NCBI GenBank assembly: GCA_020849615.1
Contig: JADLFW010000043.1
Span: forward strand, 1-64,000
Length of the DNA stretch: 64,000 bases
From: Phycisphaerales bacterium
GTDB lineage: Bacteria; Planctomycetota; Phycisphaerae; Phycisphaerales; UBA1924
Direction of reading: 5' to 3'
Positions 17,138-25,415 of this stretch are shown piece after piece (within the stretch, counting starts at the first letter, position 1; every line of letters starts with the position of its first letter). A program made the translations under genes and the position numbers. The notes beneath the pieces are model-generated. The model was not told the DNA's origin and made no database searches. It was given only the letters and a program-made list of their open reading frames with translations.

Positions 17138-17455
17138 TCAGAGACGGCGCGGCTTGGCCCGCGATGACAGGAATCGGACCAGCTCGGCCGCCGAGTCGGT
17201 CATCGAGCCGTCGGCGAGCTTGTACTCCCGCGTCCGGCCCGCCTCTTCCACGCGGACCAGGTAACTGGCGGCGTCGGGCTTCGGCCCCCCCGGGGCGGCA
17301 GGCCCGGCTCCACCCGCCGCGGGCGGGGCGGACTCCAGCTTCCTGACCAGTTTCGCCAGCTGCTCGCCTTCAGGCCCGGGCAGCGTGGCGGAATCGATGT
17401 CGCACCCCCGGGACACCCCCGTGATGCCCCCCGCCTGAATAAAGGTAACTCGCAC
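17138..17455 (-). CDS. Emfourin-like inhibitor of M4 peptidases
   Basis: The 105-residue protein matches the small protealysin-inhibitor family (emfourin): an opening MRVTFIQAGGITG, an Asp-containing strand (CDIDSATL), LAKLVRKLE, and a closing part YLVRVEEAGRTREYKLADGSMTDSAAELVRFL. A 20-residue Gly/Pro/Ala linker in the middle is longer than I would expect. Emfourin binds and blocks protealysin-like M4 peptidases and its gene is usually next to them, and such a peptidase gene lies just upstream (17569-18681). An intrinsic terminator separates the two, and the inhibitor stop is only 7 bases from the wzm start, so it may instead be read with the exporter genes. The identification is from motif and context, not a database search. 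Confidence 0.72.
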   Translation of the reverse strand: MRVTFIQAGGITGVSRGCDIDSATLPGPEGEQLAKLVRKLESAPPAAGGAGPAAPGGPKPDAASYLVRVEEAGRTREYKLADGSMTDSAAELVRFLSSRAKPRRL

Positions 17456-17512
17456 GTGCAGACCCTCCGCCCGGGTGCCATTCTATGGCTACCCCCGCGC
17501 CCCCGATGCAAA

Positions 17513-17542
17513 GAGCCCGCCCCGGGGTCTCCGGGCGGGCTC
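17513..17542 (-). terminator. Intrinsic terminator after the M4 peptidase gene
   Basis: Perfect 10-bp arms GAGCCCGCCC and GGGCGGGCTC enclose a short loop that can pair further. On the minus strand the hairpin is followed by TTTGCATC, a weak T-tract. It lies 27 bases beyond the peptidase stop codon. Confidence 0.65.
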
Positions 17543-17568
17543 CTTCGATCAAAGCAGCCGGGCCGCGT

Positions 17569-18681
17569 TCAGGCCAGGTCGATCCCCACGGCCGACCAGG
17601 CATCGCCGACAGCCTGCTGCTCCGGGCTGTTCTCCCCGAACTGGCCGCAGGCGATCGTGTGCGTCTGCTGCGCACAGTCGATGAACTGGCTCTCCGGCAG
17701 TAGGTTCTGCATCGCCTGGTACCAGATCTGCCCCGCCTTCCCCCAGGCCGGGCCTGAGAGCGCTGTCGCCGTCAGGTAGAACGCGTGGTTGGGGATGCCC
17801 GAGTTGATGTGAACCCCACCCCAGTCGTGGAACTCATCGTTGGGTCCCTGGAACCGGTGGCTGTAGTGCTTGGGCTGGGGGTCATCCCCCAGATCGGGGT
17901 CGTTGGCGAAGGCCGAGCCCGGGTCATCCATGCTGCGCAGGGCCCGGCGCGTCGGGGCCTGGACGATCAGGTCGGCCCCGATGAGCCAGTCGGCGGTCTT
18001 GGGGTTCTTCTGGCCCTTCTTCCACTGGCGGACCAGCACGCCGAAGACATCGGCGAAGTGCTCGTTGAGCGCGCCGGGCTCATCGTGGTACTCCAGGGCG
18101 CTGGTGAACTGGACGACGCCGTGGGTGAGCTCGTGGCCGACGACGTCGATCGAGCGGGTGAAGCGGGTGAAGACCGCCCCGTCGCCATCGCCGTAGACCA
18201 TCTGCCGGCCGTTCCAGAACGCGTTGTTGAAGCTGTGGCCGGCGTGGACCGTGGAGATCAGCGGCATGCCGCGGCCATCGAGCGAGATGCGCCGGAAGAT
18301 CTTGTTGAAGAAGTCGAAGGTGTGGCCCGCGTAGGTGTAGGCCTCGTAGACGGCGGGGTCGGCGTGCCGGGCATCGCCTTCCTTCCAGGCGAGCCGGCCC
18401 GGCAGGGTCATGAAGTTGGGCTCGCGGTTGTCCAGCACGTACACGAAGCGCTGCTTGCCCTTCTTGACGACGCCGGCGGCCGAGGCGAAGCCCATGAAGG
18501 ACATCGCCCCGGGCATGGAGGCCGACAGGAACTGGCGGGAGGTGCGGGTCGAGGCCGAGACGGCGATCGTCTCGAGCGCGGCCCGGCGGACATCCGCATC
18601 CTTCGACCTCGTCAGCTTGTCCACCATGTACGGAGGGATGATGCAGTGGATCGGGTTGCGGGCGTTATGGTGGTTGCACAT
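17569..18681 (-). CDS. Protealysin-like M4 metallopeptidase
   Basis: A 370-residue thermolysin-family zinc peptidase. The zinc site is H183-E184-L-T-H187 with E207 in NEHFAD as third ligand, the 24-residue spacing of thermolysin; NSGIPNHAFYLTA and YSHRF are further family marks. Start ATG 18681 gives a short propeptide opening MCNHHNARNPIHCIIPPYMVDKL, the compact protealysin type, with no signal peptide. The upstream in-frame sequence is low-complexity and looks untranslated. Protealysin-type enzymes act on cytoplasmic or host proteins and are held in check by their propeptide and by emfourin. An emfourin-like gene follows after a terminator. Confidence 0.9.
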   Translation of the reverse strand: MCNHHNARNPIHCIIPPYMVDKLTRSKDADVRRAALETIAVSASTRTSRQFLSASMPGAMSFMGFASAAGVVKKGKQRFVYVLDNREPNFMTLPGRLAWKEGDARHADPAVYEAYTYAGHTFDFFNKIFRRISLDGRGMPLISTVHAGHSFNNAFWNGRQMVYGDGDGAVFTRFTRSIDVVGHELTHGVVQFTSALEYHDEPGALNEHFADVFGVLVRQWKKGQKNPKTADWLIGADLIVQAPTRRALRSMDDPGSAFANDPDLGDDPQPKHYSHRFQGPNDEFHDWGGVHINSGIPNHAFYLTATALSGPAWGKAGQIWYQAMQNLLPESQFIDCAQQTHTIACGQFGENSPEQQAVGDAWSAVGIDLA

Positions 18682-18859
18682 CCGCGGGCTCCTCTTGCCG
18701 GGCCGGGCGCAGAGCGGAGGGCTGCCGCGGCTCCCGGTACTGCAGGAACCGGCGACCGCCGGCGGCGCTTCGGCCCGGGAAACTCCCTGGCTTGAGCAAG
18801 CAAGAGTAACTCCGGGCGGGTCGGCGCGCGGAGTCCACAAAGCGGTGGCTCGGTTTCAT

Positions 18860-18875
18860 CACCCTGAAGAGGGTG
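18860..18875 (-). terminator. Weak hairpin just after the histidine kinase stop codon
   Basis: CACCCT, loop GAAG, AGGGTG form a 6-bp hairpin 3 bases beyond the stop codon. There is no T-run, so it may be a weak or Rho-assisted terminator, or chance. Confidence 0.3.
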
Positions 18876-18878
18876 GTC

Positions 18879-20576
18879 TTAGCGATCCCGGTTTTCAGCG
18901 CGGCGTTCGGCGGCGGTGGCCGAGGGGTCGATGGCGGCGCTGGGGTCGGCGGGGAGGATGATGCGGAAGGTGGCACCGCGGGATTGCGGGGGGGCGCCGG
19001 TTTCGGCGGTGATGTCGCCGCCGTGCTCTTCCACCACGCGCTTGGCGACGGCGAGCCCCAGGCCCGTGCCGCGGAGGCCCTTGGTGGTGTTGAAGGGCTC
19101 GAAGATGCGGGCGAGGTTGGCCTCCGGGATGCCGGGCCCGTTGTCGGTGACGGTGATCTCGACCCACGGGCCGGCCCGGTCCGAGCCGCGCCGGCTGTGG
19201 CTGTGGTAGAGCGCGCGGACGGTGACCGCGCCGGTGTCCTGGTCGACGGCCTCGACGGCGTTGGTCATGAGGTTCATGAGGGCCTGGTGGATCAGCCCGG
19301 CGTCGATGGGGATGGGGGGCATCTCGGGGTCGACATCGAGGATGAGCGCAGCGCCCTTGGCCTGACACTGGCCCTCCAGGAGCTGGGCGCACTCCTCGAG
19401 CAGGGGGCCGAGCCTGACGAGGTCGAGCTCGACGCGGCGCTGGCGGCTGTAGGCCAGCATGTTGAGCGCGAGGCTCATGATGCGGTCGAGGTTGCGCTTG
19501 AGGATGGACCAGCCGCCCTTGGCGATCTTCAGGTCGTCCTTGCGCAGGCCCATCTCCACGACATCGGCGCCGCCGCGGAGGCCCTGCACGATGTTCTTGA
19601 TGGAGTGGGAGAGGCTGGCGACGGTCTCGCCGATGGCGGCGAGGCGTTCGGTCTGGAGCTTCTCGGCGTAGAGGTCGGCGTTGGCGAGGGCCAGGCCCGT
19701 GTGCTGGCCGATGGCGTTCATGAGGGCGAGCTGCTCGGGGGTGAAGGTGTAGTTGGCGATGGAGCTGTCGATGTAGATGGCGCCGAAGGTGTGCTCGCGG
19801 AAGCGGATGGGGGAGCAGATGGCGGAGCGGATGTGGAAGCGCTGGACGGAGTCGCCCGCGGCGAAGCGCGGGTCGTTCATGGCGTTGGAGCTGAGCACGC
19901 CCTCGCCCTGCTTCACGGCGTGCTGGAGGATCGTGCGCGAGACGTGGATCGTCGCATCCTGCACATCGCGGGGCGGGGTGGCGTACTTCACGACCACGGG
20001 CTCGAAGGGCCGCGGCCCGTCCGCTATCGAGAGGAGGATGGTGCCGCGTTCGGGCTTGAACTCGTCGAACACGATGTCGATGACCGAGCGGAGCAGCTTG
20101 TTCTTGTCGAGGGCCTGGGCGGTGAGGGTGGTCAGCTGGTAGATGACCTTGAGGTGGTGGACGGCCGCGGCGCGGGGCTCGGGCTCGGCGAGGATGACCG
20201 AGTCCTCGTTGCTGGGGATGGCCCGCTCGATCGAAGCGTCGAGGTCCTCGGGCTTCATGAGGCGGACGACCTCGGGGTCGCGGCTTTCGGTGGCGCCGAA
20301 GACAAACAGCGTGGCGCCGACACGGATCTGGTCGCCCGGGCGGAGGCGCTGGCGGTCGGCGAGGCGCACCCCGTTGAGGTAGGTGCCGTTCTGGCTCCTG
20401 AGGTCGCGGATCCACCAGACGCCATCATCGGGCGTCAGCTCGGCGTGGCGGCGCGAGACGGTGGTGTCCGAGATCGGCAGGGCTTCGGAGGAGCGTCCGA
20501 TGAGCTGGGGCTCGTGGTCGGGGAGCTCGTACTTCTTGCCCTTGTCCGGACCCTGGATGACGGTGAGGACCAGCAC
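18879..20576 (-). CDS. FHA-GAF sensor histidine kinase
   Basis: The 565-residue soluble protein has an N-terminal FHA domain (about 5-95; [23 protein letters not shown] and SQNGTYLNG), a GAF domain (about 150-310) and a histidine kinase core. The phosphorylated histidine is probably H324 in [12 protein letters not shown]-binding boxes are [10 protein letters not shown] (N), [13 protein letters not shown] (G1) and [18 protein letters not shown] (G2). FHA domains bind phosphothreonine peptides, so input from a Ser/Thr kinase is likely. GTG 20576 is chosen because the FHA domain starts there; the ATG at 20633 would add 19 residues of unlikely sequence. No response regulator gene is adjacent, so the partner is elsewhere. 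Confidence 0.87.
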   Translation of the reverse strand: MLVLTVIQGPDKGKKYELPDHEPQLIGRSSEALPISDTTVSRRHAELTPDDGVWWIRDLRSQNGTYLNGVRLADRQRLRPGDQIRVGATLFVFGATESRDPEVVRLMKPEDLDASIERAIPSNEDSVILAEPEPRAAAVHHLKVIYQLTTLTAQALDKNKLLRSVIDIVFDEFKPERGTILLSIADGPRPFEPVVVKYATPPRDVQDATIHVSRTILQHAVKQGEGVLSSNAMNDPRFAAGDSVQRFHIRSAICSPIRFREHTFGAIYIDSSIANYTFTPEQLALMNAIGQHTGLALANADLYAEKLQTERLAAIGETVASLSHSIKNIVQGLRGGADVVEMGLRKDDLKIAKGGWSILKRNLDRIMSLALNMLAYSRQRRVELDLVRLGPLLEECAQLLEGQCQAKGAALILDVDPEMPPIPIDAGLIHQALMNLMTNAVEAVDQDTGAVTVRALYHSHSRRGSDRAGPWVEITVTDNGPGIPEANLARIFEPFNTTKGLRGTGLGLAVAKRVVEEHGGDITAETGAPPQSRGATFRIILPADPSAAIDPSATAAERRAENRDR

Positions 20577-20637
20577 GGAGTGAAGCGTAGTGGCCTCGGC
20601 GCGGCACGCCACTCCGCGGCGTGCGGGCGACACCAGG

Positions 20638-20658
20638 GCCCGCCTCGGAGAGGCGGGC
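20638..20658. repeat. REP-like palindrome, intergenic copy
   Basis: Arms GCCCGCCTC and GAGGCGGGC with loop GGA, the exact reverse complement of the copy at 16144-16164. Flanking GGTG on one side is also shared. It lies between the kinase start and the stop of the upstream peroxidase-like gene. Confidence 0.75.
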
Positions 20659-20682
20659 CACCACAGAGGGCCCCGGTTCCCG

Positions 20683-22578
20683 TCAGCACCCCGCCTCGTA
20701 CAGGTTCAGGAACTCGAGGTAATCGGCGAAGTCGACGAAGCCATCATCGTTGAGGTCGGCCCGGGGGTCGTGGGCATCGTAGAGCGAGAGGTACTCGAGG
20801 TAGTCGGCGAAGTCGACGAAACCATCGCCGTTGAAGTCGACGATGCAGACCGTCGGGCAGCCCGCAGCGCCGCAGAAGATCGGGATCTGCGCCACCGCCG
20901 AGACCGCGGTGCCGCCCGGGCCCGAGGGGTCGGCGATGAACCACTGGGCGTAGATGGTCGTTCCTCCCGCGACCTCATCGGGCGCGAGGGGCCAGTGCAG
21001 GGTGGCGACGCCGTTGCCCGCGCCGGCGCCGTCGGCGATGACCGGGCCCAGCTCGCGCATCGGCGTGATCCGGCCCGCGATGGGCGGGCTGGTCGAGATG
21101 CCCAGCCGGGCCTGGGCGCCGCCCAGAGCGCTGTCCAGCCCCACGCGGAAGTTGACGTTGCCGACCATGCCCGGATCAGAGACGAAGATGCGCGGGATGA
21201 TGCCGCCCGAGCCCGCGGCAGCGCCGCCGCCGATGATGGTCGAGCGGTGCTCGGGGCGCTCGGCGAAGAGCACCGGGCGATCGAAGGGAAAGGTCTGCGC
21301 CGCGACGCGCGGGTCGGTCAGGCCGCTCGTCAGGAAATCCTGGATGTCGGCCGCGACCTGCGGGGGCAGCTGGATGGTGGGGATGACGGGGTCGCGGTTG
21401 TCGGGGAACTGCGGGGCAGCGCCGGGGGCGCGGGCGTAGAAGCGGAGCACATCGGTGAGGGTCTGGAACTGGCCGTTGTGCATGAACGAGCGCTTCAGCC
21501 CGACGTTGCGGAGGTTGGGGACCTTGAACTTGCCGCGGTCGTTGGGGTCGCCGGTCACGACCTGGCGGCCCAGGTCCTCCTGGGGCGGGCGGAGGCCGAT
21601 GTTGCGGAAGCCCTGGCCCGTGAAGAGGTCGCCGACGTGGCAGACCGAGCACCGGGCCTGCGGCCCGCGCATGGCGTTGAGGCCGCGCTGCTGCGCGGCG
21701 GTGAGGGCGGTGGTCTCGCCGGCGATGAAGCGGTCGAAGGGGGACTGGTCGGAGATGAGGGTGCGCTGGTAGGTCGCCAGCGCGAAGGCGATGCGCCGGC
21801 CCGTGATCTGCGCATCGCCGAAGGCGGCGCGGAAGAGGTCGGGGTAGGTGGGGTTGGCGGCGATGGCGTCGGCTACATCGGGCGGGAAGGCGGTCGCGAG
21901 GTCGAGCGGGTTGACCCGGGCCAGCTTGGCGCCGATGACGTTCCAGTCGTAGGACGGGTGGGCCATCTCGACGGTGCTGACGGGCGGGTTGACGGACTGG
22001 CTCTCGAGGGCGCCGCCGTTCTGCAGCGCGATCTGGCCCGTCTGCGGGTCGATGAACTGGCCCGGGGCCCGGCCATCCCAGAAGAGCTGCGGGGCGTAGG
22101 CGGCGTTGATGTTGGAGTTGGCGGCCCGGTCGGTAATCTGGGGTGCGAGCCCGAAGATGGGGTCGCGCTGGTAGTCCATGTCGGCATCGGCGCGGATGAC
22201 GCCGGGGGAAGCGAGGATGTCATCGGGGGAAGGCTGGATGCCGTCATCTCCCGGGTGCCGGGCCTGGCGGGGATCGGCGCCGCCGCGGCTGGGGGTGTGG
22301 CACGAGCCGCACGACATGGTGTTGCTGCTGGAGAGCTGCTCATCCCAGAACAGGATCTCCCCGAGCACGTGCTTGGGCTCGGTGATCGGGTTGCCGGGCG
22401 GGACGGGCACCGGCGGGAGGGCGTAGGCGTAGGTCGCCGCGAGCAGGACGCCGGCCAGCCCCGCGGGGAGTCCGAAGACCAGCCCGGCGATCGTCACGCG
22501 GCCCAGCCGCTGGTGGCGGCCCGGGCGCGACGGAAGCGACGGAGAGACGGATGCGGCGACGGTCTTGGAAGGACCCAT
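20683..22578 (-). CDS. Di-haem cytochrome c peroxidase-like (MauG family) protein with dockerin-like tail
   Basis: The 631-residue protein has an N-terminal membrane/signal segment (about 30-52) and two covalent haem sites, SCGSCHT and CSVCHV, in the order of the CcpA/MauG family. LGEILFWDEQLSSSNTMSC, PQLFWDGR and the later KVPNLRNVGLKRSFMHNGQF are typical surrounding motifs. Such enzymes reduce peroxide or oxidise partner proteins in the periplasm. After about residue 420 comes a beta-rich domain and then a paired calcium-loop module (DFNGDGFVDFADYLEYLSLYD and DDGFVDFADYLEFLNLYE), close to the tail of 9731-11293. That suggests a common surface-attachment or sorting system for these secreted proteins, which is inference. 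Confidence 0.85.
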   Translation of the reverse strand: MGPSKTVAASVSPSLPSRPGRHQRLGRVTIAGLVFGLPAGLAGVLLAATYAYALPPVPVPPGNPITEPKHVLGEILFWDEQLSSSNTMSCGSCHTPSRGGADPRQARHPGDDGIQPSPDDILASPGVIRADADMDYQRDPIFGLAPQITDRAANSNINAAYAPQLFWDGRAPGQFIDPQTGQIALQNGGALESQSVNPPVSTVEMAHPSYDWNVIGAKLARVNPLDLATAFPPDVADAIAANPTYPDLFRAAFGDAQITGRRIAFALATYQRTLISDQSPFDRFIAGETTALTAAQQRGLNAMRGPQARCSVCHVGDLFTGQGFRNIGLRPPQEDLGRQVVTGDPNDRGKFKVPNLRNVGLKRSFMHNGQFQTLTDVLRFYARAPGAAPQFPDNRDPVIPTIQLPPQVAADIQDFLTSGLTDPRVAAQTFPFDRPVLFAERPEHRSTIIGGGAAAGSGGIIPRIFVSDPGMVGNVNFRVGLDSALGGAQARLGISTSPPIAGRITPMRELGPVIADGAGAGNGVATLHWPLAPDEVAGGTTIYAQWFIADPSGPGGTAVSAVAQIPIFCGAAGCPTVCIVDFNGDGFVDFADYLEYLSLYDAHDPRADLNDDGFVDFADYLEFLNLYEAGC

Positions 22579-22976
22579 GCTTCAACTCCCCGGGATGAAG
22601 ACCACGACACCTCCACGGCGAACGAGCTATCGACCTTCCGAATTGCACGGGCGGGCCGAAAAAGCCGCGTCCGGCCCGTCCCCTGCGAAGATTGGCGCTT
22701 CACCCGCGTCCCGGGGATGGGCCGAGTTGAGACCATGTCGCGGGGAGGAGACTCTGAGTTCTCGGGGCTTCGGTCGAGAATGCCGGTGAAGTCGGTCCTG
22801 AAGGACCCCGAACGGGCCGGGCCCGGCGCTGGAAGCCTCGCGGCCCGGAACAAATAGGATGTGGCGGGCGTCGGAACTCCCCGGCCGCCCCGGGCTTCCG
22901 GGCCTCGGTTTACACTGGTGTCTTCCGCCCCCCGCCCCTCGATGCGGACGGGCCTCAACCGCAAAGGAACGAACGA
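22579..22976. other. Divergent intergenic region with several hairpins, no known RNA recognised
   Basis: This 398-base region separates two divergently transcribed genes. I see a 9-bp hairpin with one G-U pair (around 22648-22680) and a GGTCC-TGAA-GGACC hairpin at 22794-22807. TTTACACT near 22909-22916 could be the -10 region for the downstream transporter operon, but no -35 fits well. I could not match the hairpins to a riboswitch class. The opposite end should carry the promoter of the peroxidase-like gene. Confidence 0.4.
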
Positions 22977-24131
22977 ATGCGCACGAAACGGTCTGTGGTG
23001 GGTTGGATGTCGGCGGCGATCGCGGCCCTGGCGGTCGCGGGGGCGACGGGGATGGTGTCCGCCCAGGACACGATCAAGGTCGGGCACTACGGCTCGATGA
23101 CCGGCAAGGAGGCGACCTTCGGCCAGTCGACCGATAACGGCATCAAGCTGGCGGTTGAAGAGTTCAACGCCGCGGGCGGGTTCAACGGCAGGAAGGTCGA
23201 GGTCATCACCTACGACACCAAGGGCGAGTCGAGCGAGGCGGGCAAGGCCGTCACGCGGCTGGTGACCAGCGACAAGGTGATCGCGGTGCTGGGCGAAGTC
23301 GCCAGCACGCTGAGCCTCGCGGGCGGCGCGGTGTGCCAGGAAAAGGGTGTGCCGATGATCTCCCCCAGCAGCACCAACCCCGCGGTCACGCGCGGCCGCG
23401 ACTACGTCTTTCGCGTCTGCTTCATCGACCCATTCCAGGGGCTGGTGGTCGCCAAGTTCGCCCACGAGAACCTGAAGGCCAAGAAGGTCGCGGTGCTGTA
23501 CGACCAGGCCCAGACGTACTCCAAGGGCCTGCGCGATGAGTTCAAGAAGCACTTCACGGCGATGGGCGGGACCATCAGCGGGGATGAGGCGTACTCCTCG
23601 GGCGACCAGGACTTCTCGGCCCAGCTGGGCAAGATCCGCTCGGGCGCGCCCGATGCGATCTTCGTGCCGGGGTACTACACCGAGGCGGGGAACATCGCGC
23701 TGCAGGCGAGGAAGCTGGGGATCAAGGTCCCGCTGCTGGGCGGGGACGGCTGGGACAGCGAGCAGCTGGCCAAGATCGGCGGCGAGGCGATCGAGGGCTG
23801 CTATTACAGCAACCACTACGCCCCGGACCAGAAGGGCGAGCTGGTCGAGGCCTTCGTGAAGAAGTACCAGTCCAAGTTCGGCGCGACGCCCGACGGGCTG
23901 GCCGCGCTGGGCTACGACGCGGCCAACATCCTCTTCGACGCGATGAAGCGGTCCAAGAGCCTTGGCGGCAAGGACCTTCGGGATGCGATCGCCGCGACCA
24001 AGGACTTCAAGGCCGTGACCGGGACGATCACGCTCGACAAGAACCGCGATGCCCAGAAGAGCGCGGTGGTCGTCGAGATGAAGGGCGGCAAGCCGGTGTA
24101 CGCGGCGACGGTGGAGCCCACGAAGAAGTGA
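22977..24131 (+). CDS. livK: Branched-chain amino-acid ABC transporter, periplasmic binding protein
   Basis: The 384-residue protein has a Sec signal peptide (to about residue 30, VSAQ) and the type I periplasmic binding fold: KVGHYGSMTGKEATFGQSTDNGIKLAVEEFNAAGGFNG at the start, then VAVLYDQAQTYSKGLRDEF and PDAIFVPGYYTEAGNIALQARKLG. It captures Leu/Ile/Val or a related amino acid for the LivHMGF transporter encoded just downstream. AAAGGAACG precedes the ATG. The substrate cannot be read from sequence alone; amide- or urea-binding relatives share the fold. A terminator follows, so the other subunits may be made at a lower level. Confidence 0.9.
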   Translation: MRTKRSVVGWMSAAIAALAVAGATGMVSAQDTIKVGHYGSMTGKEATFGQSTDNGIKLAVEEFNAAGGFNGRKVEVITYDTKGESSEAGKAVTRLVTSDKVIAVLGEVASTLSLAGGAVCQEKGVPMISPSSTNPAVTRGRDYVFRVCFIDPFQGLVVAKFAHENLKAKKVAVLYDQAQTYSKGLRDEFKKHFTAMGGTISGDEAYSSGDQDFSAQLGKIRSGAPDAIFVPGYYTEAGNIALQARKLGIKVPLLGGDGWDSEQLAKIGGEAIEGCYYSNHYAPDQKGELVEAFVKKYQSKFGATPDGLAALGYDAANILFDAMKRSKSLGGKDLRDAIAATKDFKAVTGTITLDKNRDAQKSAVVVEMKGGKPVYAATVEPTKK

Positions 24132-24152
24132 TGGCGTGACGGAGTGACGAAG
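24129..24152 (+). repeat. Short octamer tandem repeat after livK
   Basis: GTGATGGC, GTGACGGA and GTGACGAA run in succession from the livK stop codon, a degenerate form of the array at 25372-25415. Confidence 0.55.
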
Positions 24153-24156
24153 CTCG

Positions 24157-24190
24157 AAGGGACGGGGATGGCCCCGTCCCTTTTCGTTTC
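24157..24190 (+). terminator. Intrinsic terminator between livK and livH
   Basis: AAGGGACGGGG, loop ATGG, CCCCGTCCCTT make an 11-bp hairpin followed by TTCGTTT. In a binding-protein transporter operon this arrangement is common and allows excess binding protein over membrane subunits by partial read-through. Confidence 0.85.
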
Positions 24191-24388
24191 CGGCGCCGAA
24201 CGCCGGCGATGAACGAGCCCGGCAGGCCCGAATCGCCGGGCGAGGGCGCCGATTCTCATGAAACAAGGCACGGCGGGCGGCCCGCCCGCGTCTTCACCGG
24301 CCCGGGCGTGCCCGACCCGGGGCTTTTTTCCCGCGTTGCTCCGTTGCTTCCCCACTTGGTTGCTTCCGCCCGGTACCATCTGCCCCCT

Positions 24389-25372
24389 GTGCTGGAACTG
24401 TTTCTCCAGACCCTCCTCAACGGCCTGGCCGTCGGCAGCCTCTACGCGTTGATCGCGCTGGGGTACACGATGGTCTACGGCATCCTCAAGTTCATCAACT
24501 TCGCCCATTCCGATGTCTTCGTGCTGGGCGCCTGGGTCTCCTACGAGGTCACCCGCATCGCCGGCTGGGGCGGGCCCGACCACCCCGCCCCGTGGTGGGC
24601 CGGCATCCTGGTGCTCATCATCGCCATGTTCACGTGCGCGATCGTGGGCTTCACGATCGAGCGCGGGGCCTACAAGCCCCTCCGCCGGGCCCCCCGCCTC
24701 AACGTCCTCATCACCGCCATCGGCGTCTCGCTGCTCCTCCAGAACCTGGGCCAGCTCGACTTCATCTTCGGCACCCGCCCACAGGGCATGCCGACGCTCC
24801 TGCCCGACCGCGTGCTCGCCGAGATCGGCGGCCACCCCGCGGTCGTCGGGCCCGATGGCGTCGTCATCGCCAACGAGGTCGCCCCCGTCCTGGTCCGGCT
24901 CGTCGATGTCGTCGGCTCGGCGACGGCCCTCCTCCTGATGTTCGTGCTCGACCGCCTGGTCTTCAAGACCAAGATGGGCCGGGCCATGCGGGCCGTGAGC
25001 TACAACCCCGGCACCGCCGCCCTCATGGGCATCCCGGTCGACCGCATCATCAGCATCACGTTCGTGATCGGGGCCACGCTCGCCGCGGCCGCGGGCTTCC
25101 TGTACAGCCAGAAGTACTCCGGGCTCAACCAGCCCGCCGCGCCCGTGTGGGTGCTGCTGGGCCTCAAGGCCTTCGTGGCGGCGGTGGTGGGGGGGATCGG
25201 CAATATCCGCGGCGCGATGCTGGGCGGGATCCTCATCGGGCTGCTGGAGTTCTTCGGCGCAACCTACATCGGCCCGGAACTGAAGGATGTCTACGTGTTC
25301 GGGCTGCTCATCCTGGTCCTGCTCTTCAGGCCCGGCGGCATCCTGGGCTCGGCGGCGGTGGAGAAGGTCTAG
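24389..25372 (+). CDS. livH: Branched-chain amino-acid ABC transporter permease
   Basis: A 327-residue permease with about eight membrane spans, opening LELFLQTLLNGLAVGSLYALIALGYTMVYGILKFINFAHSD, the hallmark of LivH. GRAMRAVSYNPGTAALMGIPVDRII is the cytoplasmic loop that docks the ATPases. GTG 24389 is chosen because LivH homology begins there; an ATG-started frame from 24209 would add 60 unrelated residues spanning the terminator region. It works with LivM as the channel. The intergenic space to livM is filled by an 8-bp tandem repeat. Confidence 0.92.
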   Translation: MLELFLQTLLNGLAVGSLYALIALGYTMVYGILKFINFAHSDVFVLGAWVSYEVTRIAGWGGPDHPAPWWAGILVLIIAMFTCAIVGFTIERGAYKPLRRAPRLNVLITAIGVSLLLQNLGQLDFIFGTRPQGMPTLLPDRVLAEIGGHPAVVGPDGVVIANEVAPVLVRLVDVVGSATALLLMFVLDRLVFKTKMGRAMRAVSYNPGTAALMGIPVDRIISITFVIGATLAAAAGFLYSQKYSGLNQPAAPVWVLLGLKAFVAAVVGGIGNIRGAMLGGILIGLLEFFGATYIGPELKDVYVFGLLILVLLFRPGGILGSAAVEKV

Positions 25373-25415
25373 ACGGAGTGACGGAGTGACGGAGTGACGG
25401 AGTAATGGAGTGATG
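25372..25415 (+). repeat. 8-bp tandem repeat between livH and livM
   Basis: Four exact GACGGAGT units (25372-25403) followed by two degenerate ones (AATGGAGT, GATGGCGA). The array begins on the last base of the livH stop codon and reaches into the livM start, so it fills the whole junction. Its GGAG cores fall where the ribosome binding site of livM is expected. Confidence 0.85.

Noticed and set aside
24209-24388. N-terminal extension of LivH from an upstream ATG
   Set aside because: The added 60 residues are unlike any permease and begin just past the terminator; GTG 24389 fits the family start.
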